A DNA stretch of 64,000 nucleotides from Congeria kusceri (lineage: Eukaryota; Mollusca; Bivalvia; Myida; Dreissenidae): contig CM051028.1 of the NCBI GenBank assembly GCA_027627225.1, positions 12,933,201-12,997,200 on the forward strand. The letters run 5' to 3'. A program made the translations under genes and the position numbers. Of the stretch, positions 46,023-53,877 are shown in pieces. Within the stretch, counting starts at the first letter, position 1. Every line of letters starts with the position of its first letter. Below the pieces are notes generated by a model that was not told the DNA's origin, did no database searches, and worked only from the letters and a program-made list of their open reading frames with translations.

Positions 46023-46214
46023 ATGATATGCAACGCCGACACGATGGAATTTGCGGTACAAATACGCAAAGATGTTAGCGTTTCGATAAATGAGCACGAA
46101 TTGCTCGAAAGTGTCTTCGAAACAATGTTTGACGATGTGGAAGACAAGAACATTTTCGAGTTTGATTTGACGGTGGAATTTTCATGTCGATATGTTAACG
46201 TGTTCGTGGTTTGA
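46023..46214 (+). CDS. Small acidic ORF, virus-like block
   Basis: 63 residues (MICNADTMEFAVQ ... SVFETMFDDVEDK) between the glycoprotein and the GIY-YIG gene. Acidic and helical, no domain recognised. It sits in the normal gene spacing of the block, hence kept, but it may be spurious. Confidence 0.35.
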   Translation: MICNADTMEFAVQIRKDVSVSINEHELLESVFETMFDDVEDKNIFEFDLTVEFSCRYVNVFVV

Positions 46215-46346
46215 CATTTTGTTTGCAATGGAAGAACAGGGAATTGTTTTCAGCTTGCCAGCTGACCTTCGTGTCTGGTTGTTAAAAATCCTATAAACGT
46301 TATTTCAAATAAACTGTTATCACCCTTATACTTCGTTTTTGTTGTT

Positions 46347-46760
46347 ATGGAATACAAGGTTCAACCATGCAACAGCGAGCGCTGCACTTTATGTTCTCAG
46401 CTAAAGAGTGGCAATAGTTTTCAGTTCAATTGCGGGTTTGTGTACATGGTGGAAGACGGAGAGAATCTATCTTGTAAGTCGAAAGACGTTATATATGTTT
46501 TGAAGTGCAACACTTGTAGTGGCGAGTACATTGGGGAAACTGTAAACCTGAGACGACGCATTCATATGCACAACTCTCACATTCGCACGGAGCAACACTT
46601 TTGTCGAGCGACTGATCATTTGATTGAGTGTGGGAAGCACTTGTGCGACGTGAAAGAGCGCTTTACTGTGTTTCTGTTGCAGACTGTGAGAGACAAGTAT
46701 GTATGTAAAGCAAAAGAGGCGTACTACATTAGGTTGTTCAGACCAATGATGAACAAGTGA
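46347..46760 (+). CDS. Stand-alone GIY-YIG nuclease, Penelope-type
   Basis: 137 residues. The N-terminal zinc-like motif C-x4-C-x2-C (CNSERCTLC) and 'C-x-S-K-D-V-I-Y-V-L-K-C-N-T-C' lead into the GIY-YIG core: 'VIYV' and 'EYIGET', then 'LRRRIHMHNSHI' (catalytic Arg and His region), a 'DHLIECGKH' segment and the metal-binding Glu in 'KAKEAYYIRLFRP'. This order matches the endonuclease domain at the C-terminus of Penelope-like retroelements, here without any reverse transcriptase. It would nick DNA; a role in viral recombination, host-DNA attack or integration is inference. Unbroken; own spacing and start. Confidence 0.75.
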   Translation: MEYKVQPCNSERCTLCSQLKSGNSFQFNCGFVYMVEDGENLSCKSKDVIYVLKCNTCSGEYIGETVNLRRRIHMHNSHIRTEQHFCRATDHLIECGKHLCDVKERFTVFLLQTVRDKYVCKAKEAYYIRLFRPMMNK

Positions 46761-46836
46761 ACTTGTTTTCTTATATTTTTTCGTATTTATATCTGAGTAT
46801 CTGTCATTTCAAGTACACTCACTCACTCTTACTACA

Positions 46837-47444
46837 ATGGCACGGCAACAGCTTACATCCAGTTACGGTAGGAAAATGCAAAACCGAGAACGTATTCAAG
46901 AATTCACTAACACAATACTTCAGCACGGCGTAAGAAGCAATATAGTTTCTGAGGTTGAGCCTGGTGTCTTCATGTCACCAGACGATACAATGAAGTTAGA
47001 CGACCTATCTGCCAAACTGAAACAGATCGATGCTAAACTCACTCAGTATAAAAACCTGAAAGTGAGAACACAGCATCTCATCAAGGGTATCAAGAAAACA
47101 AAAAATCTGCGTGATGATGTAGTGAAAACTGTAAGCGCTAACGTCTTCAATATGATTCCCATCGATGTGCTCAACGACATACTCGATTTTTACTCGAAAG
47201 CAGTTCGGGGGAAGATAAAGACATTTTTGCTTTAATCGAAAGAATAAAATCTACTAAGGTTCAGGAGAAGCGTAACTATGCTGACATCGATGTCTCAGAT
47301 ACAGAAATGTCGGATACGCTGAACGATGATGAACAGCAAATCATGAACGCTCTGGCTGCCAAACGAAAACGTAAAACTGGGGTGAAGAAAGCTGTCAAGA
47401 AACAGAAAAAAGAAACACCTATGCTCAGTGATTTGGACCAATGA
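46837..47444 (+). pseudogene. Basic coiled-coil nuclear protein, frameshifted
   Basis: The first part (46,837-47,235) encodes 132 residues with a helical middle (LDDLSAKLKQIDAKL). The reading frame then changes at a run of five G at about 47,208-47,212. The following frame is open to the stop at 47,442 and encodes an acidic stretch and a strong nuclear-localisation-like cluster (AAKRKRKTGVKKAVKKQKK). Both parts have the same codon style, so I read them as one gene broken by a homopolymer indel (or a sequencing error). No domain recognised. Confidence 0.5.
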
Positions 47445-47555
47445 CTACGTTTTTGCAATATTGTATGATAGATGCTTGTTCTGTATGGTGTTTTTTGGTA
47501 TATGTGGTAGAAATAAATTGTATACTTGAACTGTACTCTATTTGTTGCATTATCA

Positions 47556-48138
47556 ATGGATATCGAAGAGATTTTGATTGACGAAGACGAACAGTTAGCT
47601 CAAAACACATACTTGTTTTCACCCATGTATTCTTGCCAACACAAAGAATGTTCACTATGCATTTATCAGTACATAACAGAATACGAAGAGCAAATACGCA
47701 CTTTTGAAAACAAACTTGCAAACGTCAACTCTAAACTCGGTTGTGGTATTCAAACTTGTGTTACAATGGTCCTTAATGAGTTCAAAGACGACGAACGCAT
47801 GTCGCTGTTTAGGACATTGACACCGAGCGAGATTACAAGTCATTTCGATTCTGTGTTTGGGGATCCAATGTGTGGTTACAACAGATTGAAAGCTTACAAT
47901 TTCTTCTCTATTTGACGAAAGTACAGTTAACAATTCTGCATACATCAGCTTCATATATGATACGTATAAGCATTCGAGAAACACCTCGCTTTGTCCTTAC
48001 TCGCTTTTAGGCGTATACGTTTTCTTGGTCATGATAAATACTATCGGTGGTGATGCCCAATTGAAAAAGAAGCACGACTTTTTGTGGATGTTCAACTGTC
48101 TCTGTAATCATAAGATACGATTTGGCAAATTGCGTTAA
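47556..48138 (+). pseudogene. Unknown virus-like protein, frameshifted near the middle
   Basis: ATG 47,556 (MDIEEILIDEDEQL). An acidic start, then 'SCQHKECSLCIYQYI' (Cys cluster) and a helical part, with a stop at 47,915. A second frame is open from about 47,890 to TAA 48,136-48,138 with compatible composition (AYISFIYDTYKHS, YVFLVMINTIGG). So the original gene probably spanned about 190 codons. The end overlaps the promoter of the next gene by a few bases. No family recognised. Confidence 0.45.
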
Positions 48139-48150
48139 GGCAAAAATTTA

Positions 48151-48158
48151 TATAAAAG
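48151..48158 (+). promoter_or_regulatory. TATA box of the BTB-like gene
   Basis: TATAAAAG at 48,151-48,158, 41 bp before the ATG at 48,199, directly after the end of the preceding gene. Confidence 0.6.
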
Positions 48159-48198
48159 GCACATTTTGGGAAAAAATGTCAAACCAATCGCATAAACC

Positions 48199-48804
48199 AT
48201 GTCCACTGTAAACGTTAAAGATATTCATCGTGTCACTGACACCGAAGCTACGAATCGCTTGTTCACCAAACTCAAGTATGATGTTGGCATTCAAATCACT
48301 TCGAAGCTTATTAACTCGCTTAAACAAAGCAAGGACAGGGTTGTGTTCTATGTGGGCAAAGATCAAAGGTCTTATCCAGCAGCACTAGTTAAAATGTTCA
48401 CAAACGTTAAAACAAACCATGTCAAGATTACCAACTACAGTGTTCAAGAACTGATGAACGTTTTCGGAATTCTCATGAATCTAGCTGATTATCAATGTAA
48501 CGGTCTCACACAGGACTACACTAGTCTAGTTAATATGATTGAACTCGCCGAGTACCTCGGCATGACAGAAGTGGCTATGTTTCTTAAACGTATACCACAA
48601 CTGCTTACGTTTCACAACAAAAACGCGTATGATAACGAACTGCTTAGAAGAGAAAATGAGTCAAAAGAGAATCTACAACCTCAGTCCATCAACGAACCTA
48701 GCGAAAACGATGGTAAACGTGCAAGATCTAGGAAACGAAGCTTTACAAAGGTGTTCAGTAGAAGTCTGAGCCGTAAGCGCAGAGATGAAAATGTTATGTC
48801 ATGA
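48199..48804 (+). CDS. BTB/POZ-like protein with a basic C-terminal tail
   Basis: 201 residues. Residues about 30-135 follow a BTB-like course: 'KDRVVFYVGKDQRSYPAALV' (strand-strand-helix), 'TNHVKITNYSVQELMNVFGI' (helix before the usual 'YiYtg' region) and 'LVNMIELAEYLGMTEVAMFL' (the A-x-x-L-x-m-x-x-l helix that closes a BTB fold). The last 60 residues are Ser/Arg-rich (KRARSRKRSFTKVFSRSL), suggesting nuclear targeting. BTB proteins of DNA viruses redirect cullin ligases; that role is inference. The fold call is tentative; start supported by the TATA box. Confidence 0.5.
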   Translation: MSTVNVKDIHRVTDTEATNRLFTKLKYDVGIQITSKLINSLKQSKDRVVFYVGKDQRSYPAALVKMFTNVKTNHVKITNYSVQELMNVFGILMNLADYQCNGLTQDYTSLVNMIELAEYLGMTEVAMFLKRIPQLLTFHNKNAYDNELLRRENESKENLQPQSINEPSENDGKRARSRKRSFTKVFSRSLSRKRRDENVMS

Positions 48805-48937
48805 TTGTTGTATGTTATTGAATGTTCGAATAAACTTGATCAAACTGTAAATTACTGTGTTTGTTTTTTACTAGGTTACGATACAAAAACCCAACACATC
48901 AATACATTTTCATATATGTTTTATTGCTACAAACAGG

Positions 48938-49126
48938 TTATTGATCTACAATATCTGTTATGTCAATGTCAAATTTTACTGGTGGGCGATAGCAGCAGCC
49001 ATCCTCTCGAAATGCTACAATGATTTCTTCTACCGCTTCCTTGCACTCGTTCCGTATCTGTCTCGTTGATAACCACCAGTGAAGTTCTTGCAGATAGAAT
49101 AACGATATGAATGCCGTGATGATCAT
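48938..49126 (-). CDS. Small membrane-like protein overlapping its upstream neighbour
   Basis: 62 residues from ATG 49,126. The N-terminus (MIITAFISLFYLQEL) could be a signal or membrane segment. The rest is acidic with a Cys pair (GCCYRPP). Its ATG overlaps the stop of the preceding small ORF in the ATGA arrangement (49,126-49,123). Confidence 0.45.
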   Translation of the reverse strand: MIITAFISLFYLQELHWWLSTRQIRNECKEAVEEIIVAFREDGCCYRPPVKFDIDITDIVDQ

Positions 49127-49245
49127 GACTTCTTCTTCTTCTTATTGTCCACAGGACGTTTTAAACGGTCCCAAATTGGATCTGGTTTTCTTTCTTCGAG
49201 TATCGATTTGGTTAGTAATATGACGAGAAAGAGATTCACAAACAT
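49123..49245 (-). CDS. 40-residue ORF with an N-terminal hydrophobic segment
   Basis: ATG 49,245: MFVNLFLVILLTKSILEE, then a basic tail ending in KKKKKS and the stop at 49,123-49,125. A TATA-like element (CGTATATAAG, 49,301-49,310 on the minus strand) lies about 56 bp upstream. Too short for similarity. Kept because of promoter spacing and the ATGA coupling to the next ORF. Confidence 0.45.
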   Translation of the reverse strand: MFVNLFLVILLTKSILEERKPDPIWDRLKRPVDNKKKKKS

Positions 49246-49300
49246 GTGCAAACGTTTGAGTGGTCAGCGCAGATATGAGTGAGTGAAGCTGAACACGAAG

Positions 49301-49310
49301 CTTATATACG
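49301..49310 (-). promoter_or_regulatory. TATA box for the two small minus-strand ORFs
   Basis: CGTATATAAG on the minus strand, about 56 bp upstream of the ATG at 49,245. Confidence 0.45.
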
Positions 49311-49399
49311 CCAGTTTTATAACTAAAGCAATATAGTTAGTTTTCTGTTATAGCCAACTAGAAAGTGAAAAACTCATTTGGTTTGTTTTGTCTTTTTAT

Positions 49400-49822
49400 T
49401 CAACTATGCATACAATAATCAACAAGTGAATTCCAATGACCAGATTGTTTTGCAACCCAATCAGAAAACCTATACATTTGAAACATATCTTGAACCTTCA
49501 CCAAATGATAGTAGCTTTCTGCATTGTATTTCGATAGTTCGCGTACAATTGCAGATAACATGACAAACACAGTCAAAAATGCATTCCAACTCAAACCATA
49601 TTTCAGTTTTTGCATCAGCAATTCAGAAAAATACTCGACATCAAACATAGCCATCTCTAACTCATATCTTGTAAGCACATGCTGTATTACAGTTCTGTCT
49701 ACATGCATTGTCACACATTCAACAATGTCACAAAGTGTTTCAGTCGTATCATCAAACTGCCTTTCTTGCAAGTAGTTGGCTACCATCGCAGCTATAAATT
49801 CGCAGCTGAACATTGTTCGCAT
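49400..49822 (-). CDS. Bcl-2-like protein, virus-like block
   Basis: About 140 residues from ATG 49,822. It is predicted all-helical. 'KYGLSWNAFLTVFVMLSAIV' lies where Bcl-2 proteins have BH1 (usual n-W-G-R-v-v-a-l-f), with Asn in place of the usual Gly after Trp. 'DWVAKQSGHWNSLVDYC' lies about 30 residues later and matches BH2 (W-i-x-x-n-G-G-W-x-x-f-v). Helices before BH1 ('TLCDIVECVTMHV', 'ELEMAMFDVEYFSELL') fit alpha2-alpha4; a BH3 motif is not obvious and there is no C-terminal membrane anchor. Length suits a viral Bcl-2 homologue. Blocking of mitochondrial apoptosis is inferred. Unbroken. The BH1/BH2 spacing is the main support; a structure prediction would settle it. Confidence 0.6.
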   Translation of the reverse strand: MRTMFSCEFIAAMVANYLQERQFDDTTETLCDIVECVTMHVDRTVIQHVLTRYELEMAMFDVEYFSELLMQKLKYGLSWNAFLTVFVMLSAIVRELSKYNAESYYHLVKVQDMFQMYRFSDWVAKQSGHWNSLVDYCMHS

Positions 49823-49871
49823 AATGTACAAACTAACTGAAAACAGGTATGATGTTGAATATTATACTAAC

Positions 49872-50889
49872 TTAAGCGCTCTCTGGTGGAACACGGTTTT
49901 GTACACGACGATTATGAAATCCTTGTAGAGCAAACACAATAACTATAACAATAACCAAAGAAACAATCACACACGCAAACGCAGCAAACACTAGCCAAAC
50001 GCTGTTGGGTCGAGATTCATCCAAACTAGGTACACTGGGCTGCTTCTTATCGGGTTGTTGAATGATTTGACAGAGGGTTTGTTTTGTTGTACAATTCTGG
50101 TAGGATATCGCTTTTACAGCCACATCGATGTACAAGCAACTTCTATTCTCGTTAAATGACACTCGCGAAAACACCAAGGCGTAGTAGTTCAAGTGAAGCG
50201 TTTCGTTTAGATCGCCAATTGTGAACATCAAGTCTCTAGACAACACATCGACTGAAGTGTCTTGAGTTCTACTTATAAGATAGTCAAATGCGTTAATAAA
50301 ATCGGCTTCTGTTTCTAGCGTCGCTGGAGAACATTGGCGATGTTATAGATGCAGCTGCGTTCTTATGAAATGCACATTCCCTGTACGAAGGTGTTTCAAA
50401 TGGTGGTAGTGTAGCAAACTCTCCTTCAGTAGCTTGTAACAACGCTACAATAGTTGAGTCGCATGAAATGAGCATATATTTTCGCTTGAACAAATGAACG
50501 CATTTAGCTTCATTTTGATCAAAGAACAGAGCCATTTTGATAGAACGTTCAACGTTTGTCAAGACCAGTTCATTGCTGACTTGATTGAAAATTGTTTGTA
50601 AATGAGCGTCTCCGTCTCCAAAAATGACCAAATCGTACTCGTTATAGTCAGTGCTGTTGTCGCTTTCACCAACCTTTACTGGCGATGAATATGTTTTACT
50701 GACTACAAATTGCTGTTCCGTACTGAGAAAGTAGCAAGCGCCATCGTATATTTTACCAATGGTTTTACTTGGGTCGCAGTTATTACAGTAACAATTTTGT
50801 AGACCGTACGAAGAAACCATTTGAACCCTTGAGTCAGCGCTAGCAACTATGAACAGACATACAATGATAAACAACCGCATGCTTGCCAT
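49872..50889 (-). pseudogene. Type I membrane glycoprotein, paralogue of the 43.9-kb gene, frameshifted
   Basis: ATG 50,889 opens a signal peptide (MASMRLFIIVCLFIVASA), then the same Cys-rich module as in the 43.9-kb protein ('YGLQNCYCNNCDPSKTIGK', 'ACYFLSTE'). The frame ends at 50,293 after a shift at about 50,310-50,330. The next frame (50,246-49,872) continues with matching content ('NRSCLYIDVAVKAISYQNC', 'KQTLCQI') and a membrane helix (VWLVFAAFACVIVSLVIVIV) with a short basic tail. The intact relative has the same module order, so this is one broken gene. Confidence 0.6.
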
Positions 50890-50924
50890 GAAAAGAATCC
50901 AGATACACTCATTTTTATATGTCT

Positions 50925-51655
50925 CTAACAGTAATTTTCGTTACGTCGCTCTTTGATCACTTTTGTCACAAATGCTACCAAACCTAGTACTATAGCAAAA
51001 AATGCGAGTATGCCAAACACAGCTTCTGTAACAACAACGACCGAGACTTTTTCATCATCCTCAGCATTGACATTTGTGCTATTAGATCCATGTGTAGAGT
51101 TAGTTTCGAGAGTAGTGTCATTTATTGCATTGTTTGCCAATGTTGTGTTATCAAGGTCATGTGGCGAAACGTTTTCATCGTTTGCTAATGTTGTGCTCTC
51201 AGGGTCATTTGGCGAAATGTGATCGCTGTCATTAGTATGCGTACCATCGGCACTGCGCTTTTTGAGGTGGATCAAAACCTCATCTGGTACTATTAATCGC
51301 ATATGCTGAGTAGTGTTTAGCTTCATGCATATGTTTTCAGTAAGATATAGGAACAGTTTGCCTTTGGTGCGAAAACAAAAACGATTCCCATAATTTTGAA
51401 TGGTCAAATAATTGTCACTCACGCCCAGTGACTTTATTGTCACCATTCTAATTGCCTCAAGATCATCATATTGAGTACGATACGTTTTCTCGGGAATATT
51501 TGCAATTTTGTTGATTTTGCCTAACGTGTCATCGAAAGATACAATGGTAAATGCGCCATTGGATATACCAAGGTCGCGTTTGGCGACTTGTCAAAGCAGT
51601 TATCATTACAGCTACACAGAGAAACAAACAAAGCTAGTAGTGTGAAACGCAACAT
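50925..51655 (-). pseudogene. Third membrane glycoprotein, Ser/Thr/Asn-rich stalk, frameshifted after its signal peptide
   Basis: ATG 51,655 starts a signal peptide (MLRFTLLALFVSLCSC) in one frame. After a shift at about 51,570-51,600 the next frame runs on to 50,925. That part has a short ectodomain, then a low-complexity stalk with repeated 'SPNDPESTTLANDENVSPHD'-like units and several N-x-T/S sites, and a membrane helix (VFGILAFFAIVLGLVAFV) with a basic tail. Mucin-like stalks of this kind occur in viral surface proteins. No family recognised. Confidence 0.5.
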
Positions 51656-51718
51656 TACTGGTTTTTATTCAGCAAAACACATTGTGTACGTATATAACAA
51701 ATTTCATTGCAAAACTAT

Positions 51719-53047
51719 CTACAATGCAAAAGTGTCAGGAATGTACAAAATAAGACCGTTGGTCAACAACTCCTTCTGTACACAAAATGTTCGAAAGTGA
51801 GGTGGAACGTAAATGTTGGGTATGCACGTACGAACCGCTTGAGAGAGTAAGTCTTCTTGTCCATCGTTTGCCGACTCTGTTATAAAGTACACTTTACACG
51901 GGTTTTCTGGTAAGACGTCGCTTGTTTGATCCTCCTGTACTGGTTCTGGGCTGGTCGTTTCAACAATTTCTTCTTTCACGACTCGCAGATCGGGCATGCT
52001 GATAATCTCTTTCTGCTCTGGAAACAAGTCCGAAACTGCCTTCTGAACATGACCAAGTATTTCTGTCCACTGTTTGTCTTCTGTCTGACCAAGCATCTTT
52101 TTTGACAGACGAGATTGATCTTTTGAGTTTTCGGCAAATTTGCGCTTGCGATTAGGAATGGCATTGCTGAGTCTTCCTTTTCCACCGTCGATGATCTCAG
52201 TTTTCACTTCAAGACTGTTAATGTACAGAGGATGCATTGTGAACAAAAACTCTAACGCTTGACACAAGTTCGAATTCGGATATCCATATTTTGGTTTCAT
52301 TGCAGCAAACCCCAGCTCCTGCTCTGCCAGTTCGATGCTCGGTCTCAACGCTTCATATATTCCACCACAGCTTTTCACAATCTTGAGACCGATGGTGAGC
52401 TCTTTCTGAGTGCTGATCAGCTTAAAATGTGAACTCGGCAGTACTCCTTTTCTCACCAATATTTCTATAAGGTCGCTTTCTGAACAACCTAGCAATGTCA
52501 TGACTGCTCGAAAGTAGCTGTTCAGTTTCAATCGTATCTGCGTTCTTTCTAGAGACAGGTTAGTAGACTTCACGGTGTAACATTTGCTGTATTCTTCGAT
52601 ACCGTGCAACTCAAGCACTGGTATAATGCATATCGGCAGTTTGTAGTTGTCGGTTGGAGACGACTGCATGTATCTGCCCTTCTTAATGCGATCATGTAGA
52701 GTTGTTAATTGTTCAGGTATCAGCGTTTTCAATATTTTGAAGTAGCACATGTCATTCTTGTCGTCTGGTGAAAACATCAGATCGACAATTCGTTCAAACG
52801 CAGCCAGCGTTGGTTCATCGAGAAACACATGGTCTAGCGTTGGCTTGTAGTTCAAGTCGTCGTATGGACTGTTCGTTATAGCTATGAAACGCAGTCCCTC
52901 TGCATCAGCGAAAGGACATGTCACGCTAAACATGTACTTCTTCTGGTGACCGCTGGCATTGAAGTTTCTTTTCTCACGAATGAATTCCTCGCATAGTATT
53001 CTGAGATACATGTTGTCGCTTCGGTTGTCAGATCGCAAATGAGACAA
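51719..53047 (-). CDS. Unknown 442-residue protein, virus-like block
   Basis: Longest intact minus-strand gene of the block. The N-terminal two thirds look globular (FSVTCPFADAEGLRFIAIT ... ). A basic stretch 'IPNRKRKFAENSK' near residue 300 may be a nuclear signal. The C-terminal part has an acidic Pro/Glu-rich linker and then 'CIPNIYVPPHF'. No domain recognised. The TATA element (53,066-53,076) is so close to the first ATG (53,047) that the in-frame ATG at 53,011 is the likelier start. The first 12 codons plus promoter are repeated in inverted orientation before the spliced gene at 53,878. Confidence 0.55.
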   Translation of the reverse strand: MSHLRSDNRSDNMYLRILCEEFIREKRNFNASGHQKKYMFSVTCPFADAEGLRFIAITNSPYDDLNYKPTLDHVFLDEPTLAAFERIVDLMFSPDDKNDMCYFKILKTLIPEQLTTLHDRIKKGRYMQSSPTDNYKLPICIIPVLELHGIEEYSKCYTVKSTNLSLERTQIRLKLNSYFRAVMTLLGCSESDLIEILVRKGVLPSSHFKLISTQKELTIGLKIVKSCGGIYEALRPSIELAEQELGFAAMKPKYGYPNSNLCQALEFLFTMHPLYINSLEVKTEIIDGGKGRLSNAIPNRKRKFAENSKDQSRLSKKMLGQTEDKQWTEILGHVQKAVSDLFPEQKEIISMPDLRVVKEEIVETTSPEPVQEDQTSDVLPENPCKVYFITESANDGQEDLLSQAVRTCIPNIYVPPHFRTFCVQKELLTNGLILYIPDTFAL

Positions 53048-53137
53048 AGTCTGTTGGTCGCACCGCTATTTATACCAGTCGTCGCATTATTAAGATTGCC
53101 TTATATGCCAACATACTGTTGACTGTCTAGTACAGAG
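53048..53137. promoter_or_regulatory. Divergent promoter between two unknown genes
   Basis: 90 bp between the ATGs at 53,047 (minus) and 53,138 (plus). GGTATAAATAG on the minus strand at 53,066-53,076 is a clear TATA box. 'cttatatgcc' at 53,100-53,109 may serve the plus gene. Confidence 0.5.
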
Positions 53138-53872
53138 ATGGCTCGATGCAGAGACAGCAAGAGCAAATGTGAACTGCACTCACTCATTAACAATAAACAT
53201 TTACCAAACAAGCCTGAGTTGTTAGCTGCCTATCTGAATAGAAATTATGACTTTAGCGCCTCATGCTATATCGCTATAGATTTCACACAACATGACATTG
53301 AACAGGTTTTCATTCACTGCTCGAGATCTGAGTACATTCAGTATGTCAAACTAAGGTTTACAAACTCAAAAAGCGATGGTGTTGACTTTCTACTATGCGA
53401 GCAAACTAATTACGAAGACATTTTTGGTAACGAGGTACACCAGTGCCATATTTACTTTTCCAATGCATGCACCAAAGATATGGCAGCTACAAGTTACCAC
53501 TTGATATACGCTTTTGCGTTAACCGGAGTACTGAAATTCTCAAAGCATACAGTAGAAAAACTAGCATCGTGTTTGGTAAAACGATATGGTCAAACGCTAG
53601 TACCCAAGTGTGTTACTGAGTTTTGGAACAAAAAACTTGAATACTTTCGACTGAAATGCATTCGCGACAAAACAGACCTACTCTCACAACAAGATGACTC
53701 AATCACGCTTCGGAGAGAAATTGAGCTCTTGGAGCAATCAAAGTACAAATTCGTGAGTGTAGAATACCACTCTGTCAGCAAAACTGTCAAGATTCTGTTT
53801 ACCTACTCGTGTGACAATAGCTTCGGTTTACTGTCTCTCACCCAGCGACTGGGTATAAAAAGGGCTGAGTGA
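53138..53872 (+). CDS. Unknown 244-residue protein, virus-like block
   Basis: ATG 53,138 (MARCRDSKSKCELH). No family recognised. A beta-rich N-terminal half with 'ASCYIAIDFTQHDIEQVFIH', several Cys/His, and a helical C-terminal half ('ITLRREIELLEQSKYKFV'). The last 20 codons contain the TATA box and leader of the next gene, a compact viral-style overlap. Unbroken. Confidence 0.5.
   Translation: MARCRDSKSKCELHSLINNKHLPNKPELLAAYLNRNYDFSASCYIAIDFTQHDIEQVFIHCSRSEYIQYVKLRFTNSKSDGVDFLLCEQTNYEDIFGNEVHQCHIYFSNACTKDMAATSYHLIYAFALTGVLKFSKHTVEKLASCLVKRYGQTLVPKCVTEFWNKKLEYFRLKCIRDKTDLLSQQDDSITLRREIELLEQSKYKFVSVEYHSVSKTVKILFTYSCDNSFGLLSLTQRLGIKRAE
53854..53860 (+). promoter_or_regulatory. TATA box inside the end of the preceding gene
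   Basis: TATAAAA at 53,854-53,860 in the context 'gcgactgggtataaaaaggg'. The same context occurs inverted before the 53,047 minus gene ('gcgacgactggtataaatag'). The first ATG (53,878) is too close, which favours 53,917. Confidence 0.55.
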
Positions 53873-53877
53873 CTGTC

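Noticed and set aside
46347..46760. Fragment of an active Penelope retroelement
   Set aside because: No reverse transcriptase, no truncated 5' end typical of retroelement insertions, and a start codon and gene spacing like its neighbours; kept as a stand-alone gene, to be tested by phylogeny.
50953..51222. 89-codon plus-strand ORF rich in Thr/Ala/Ser
   Set aside because: Antisense of the low-complexity stalk of the minus-strand glycoprotein; shadow.
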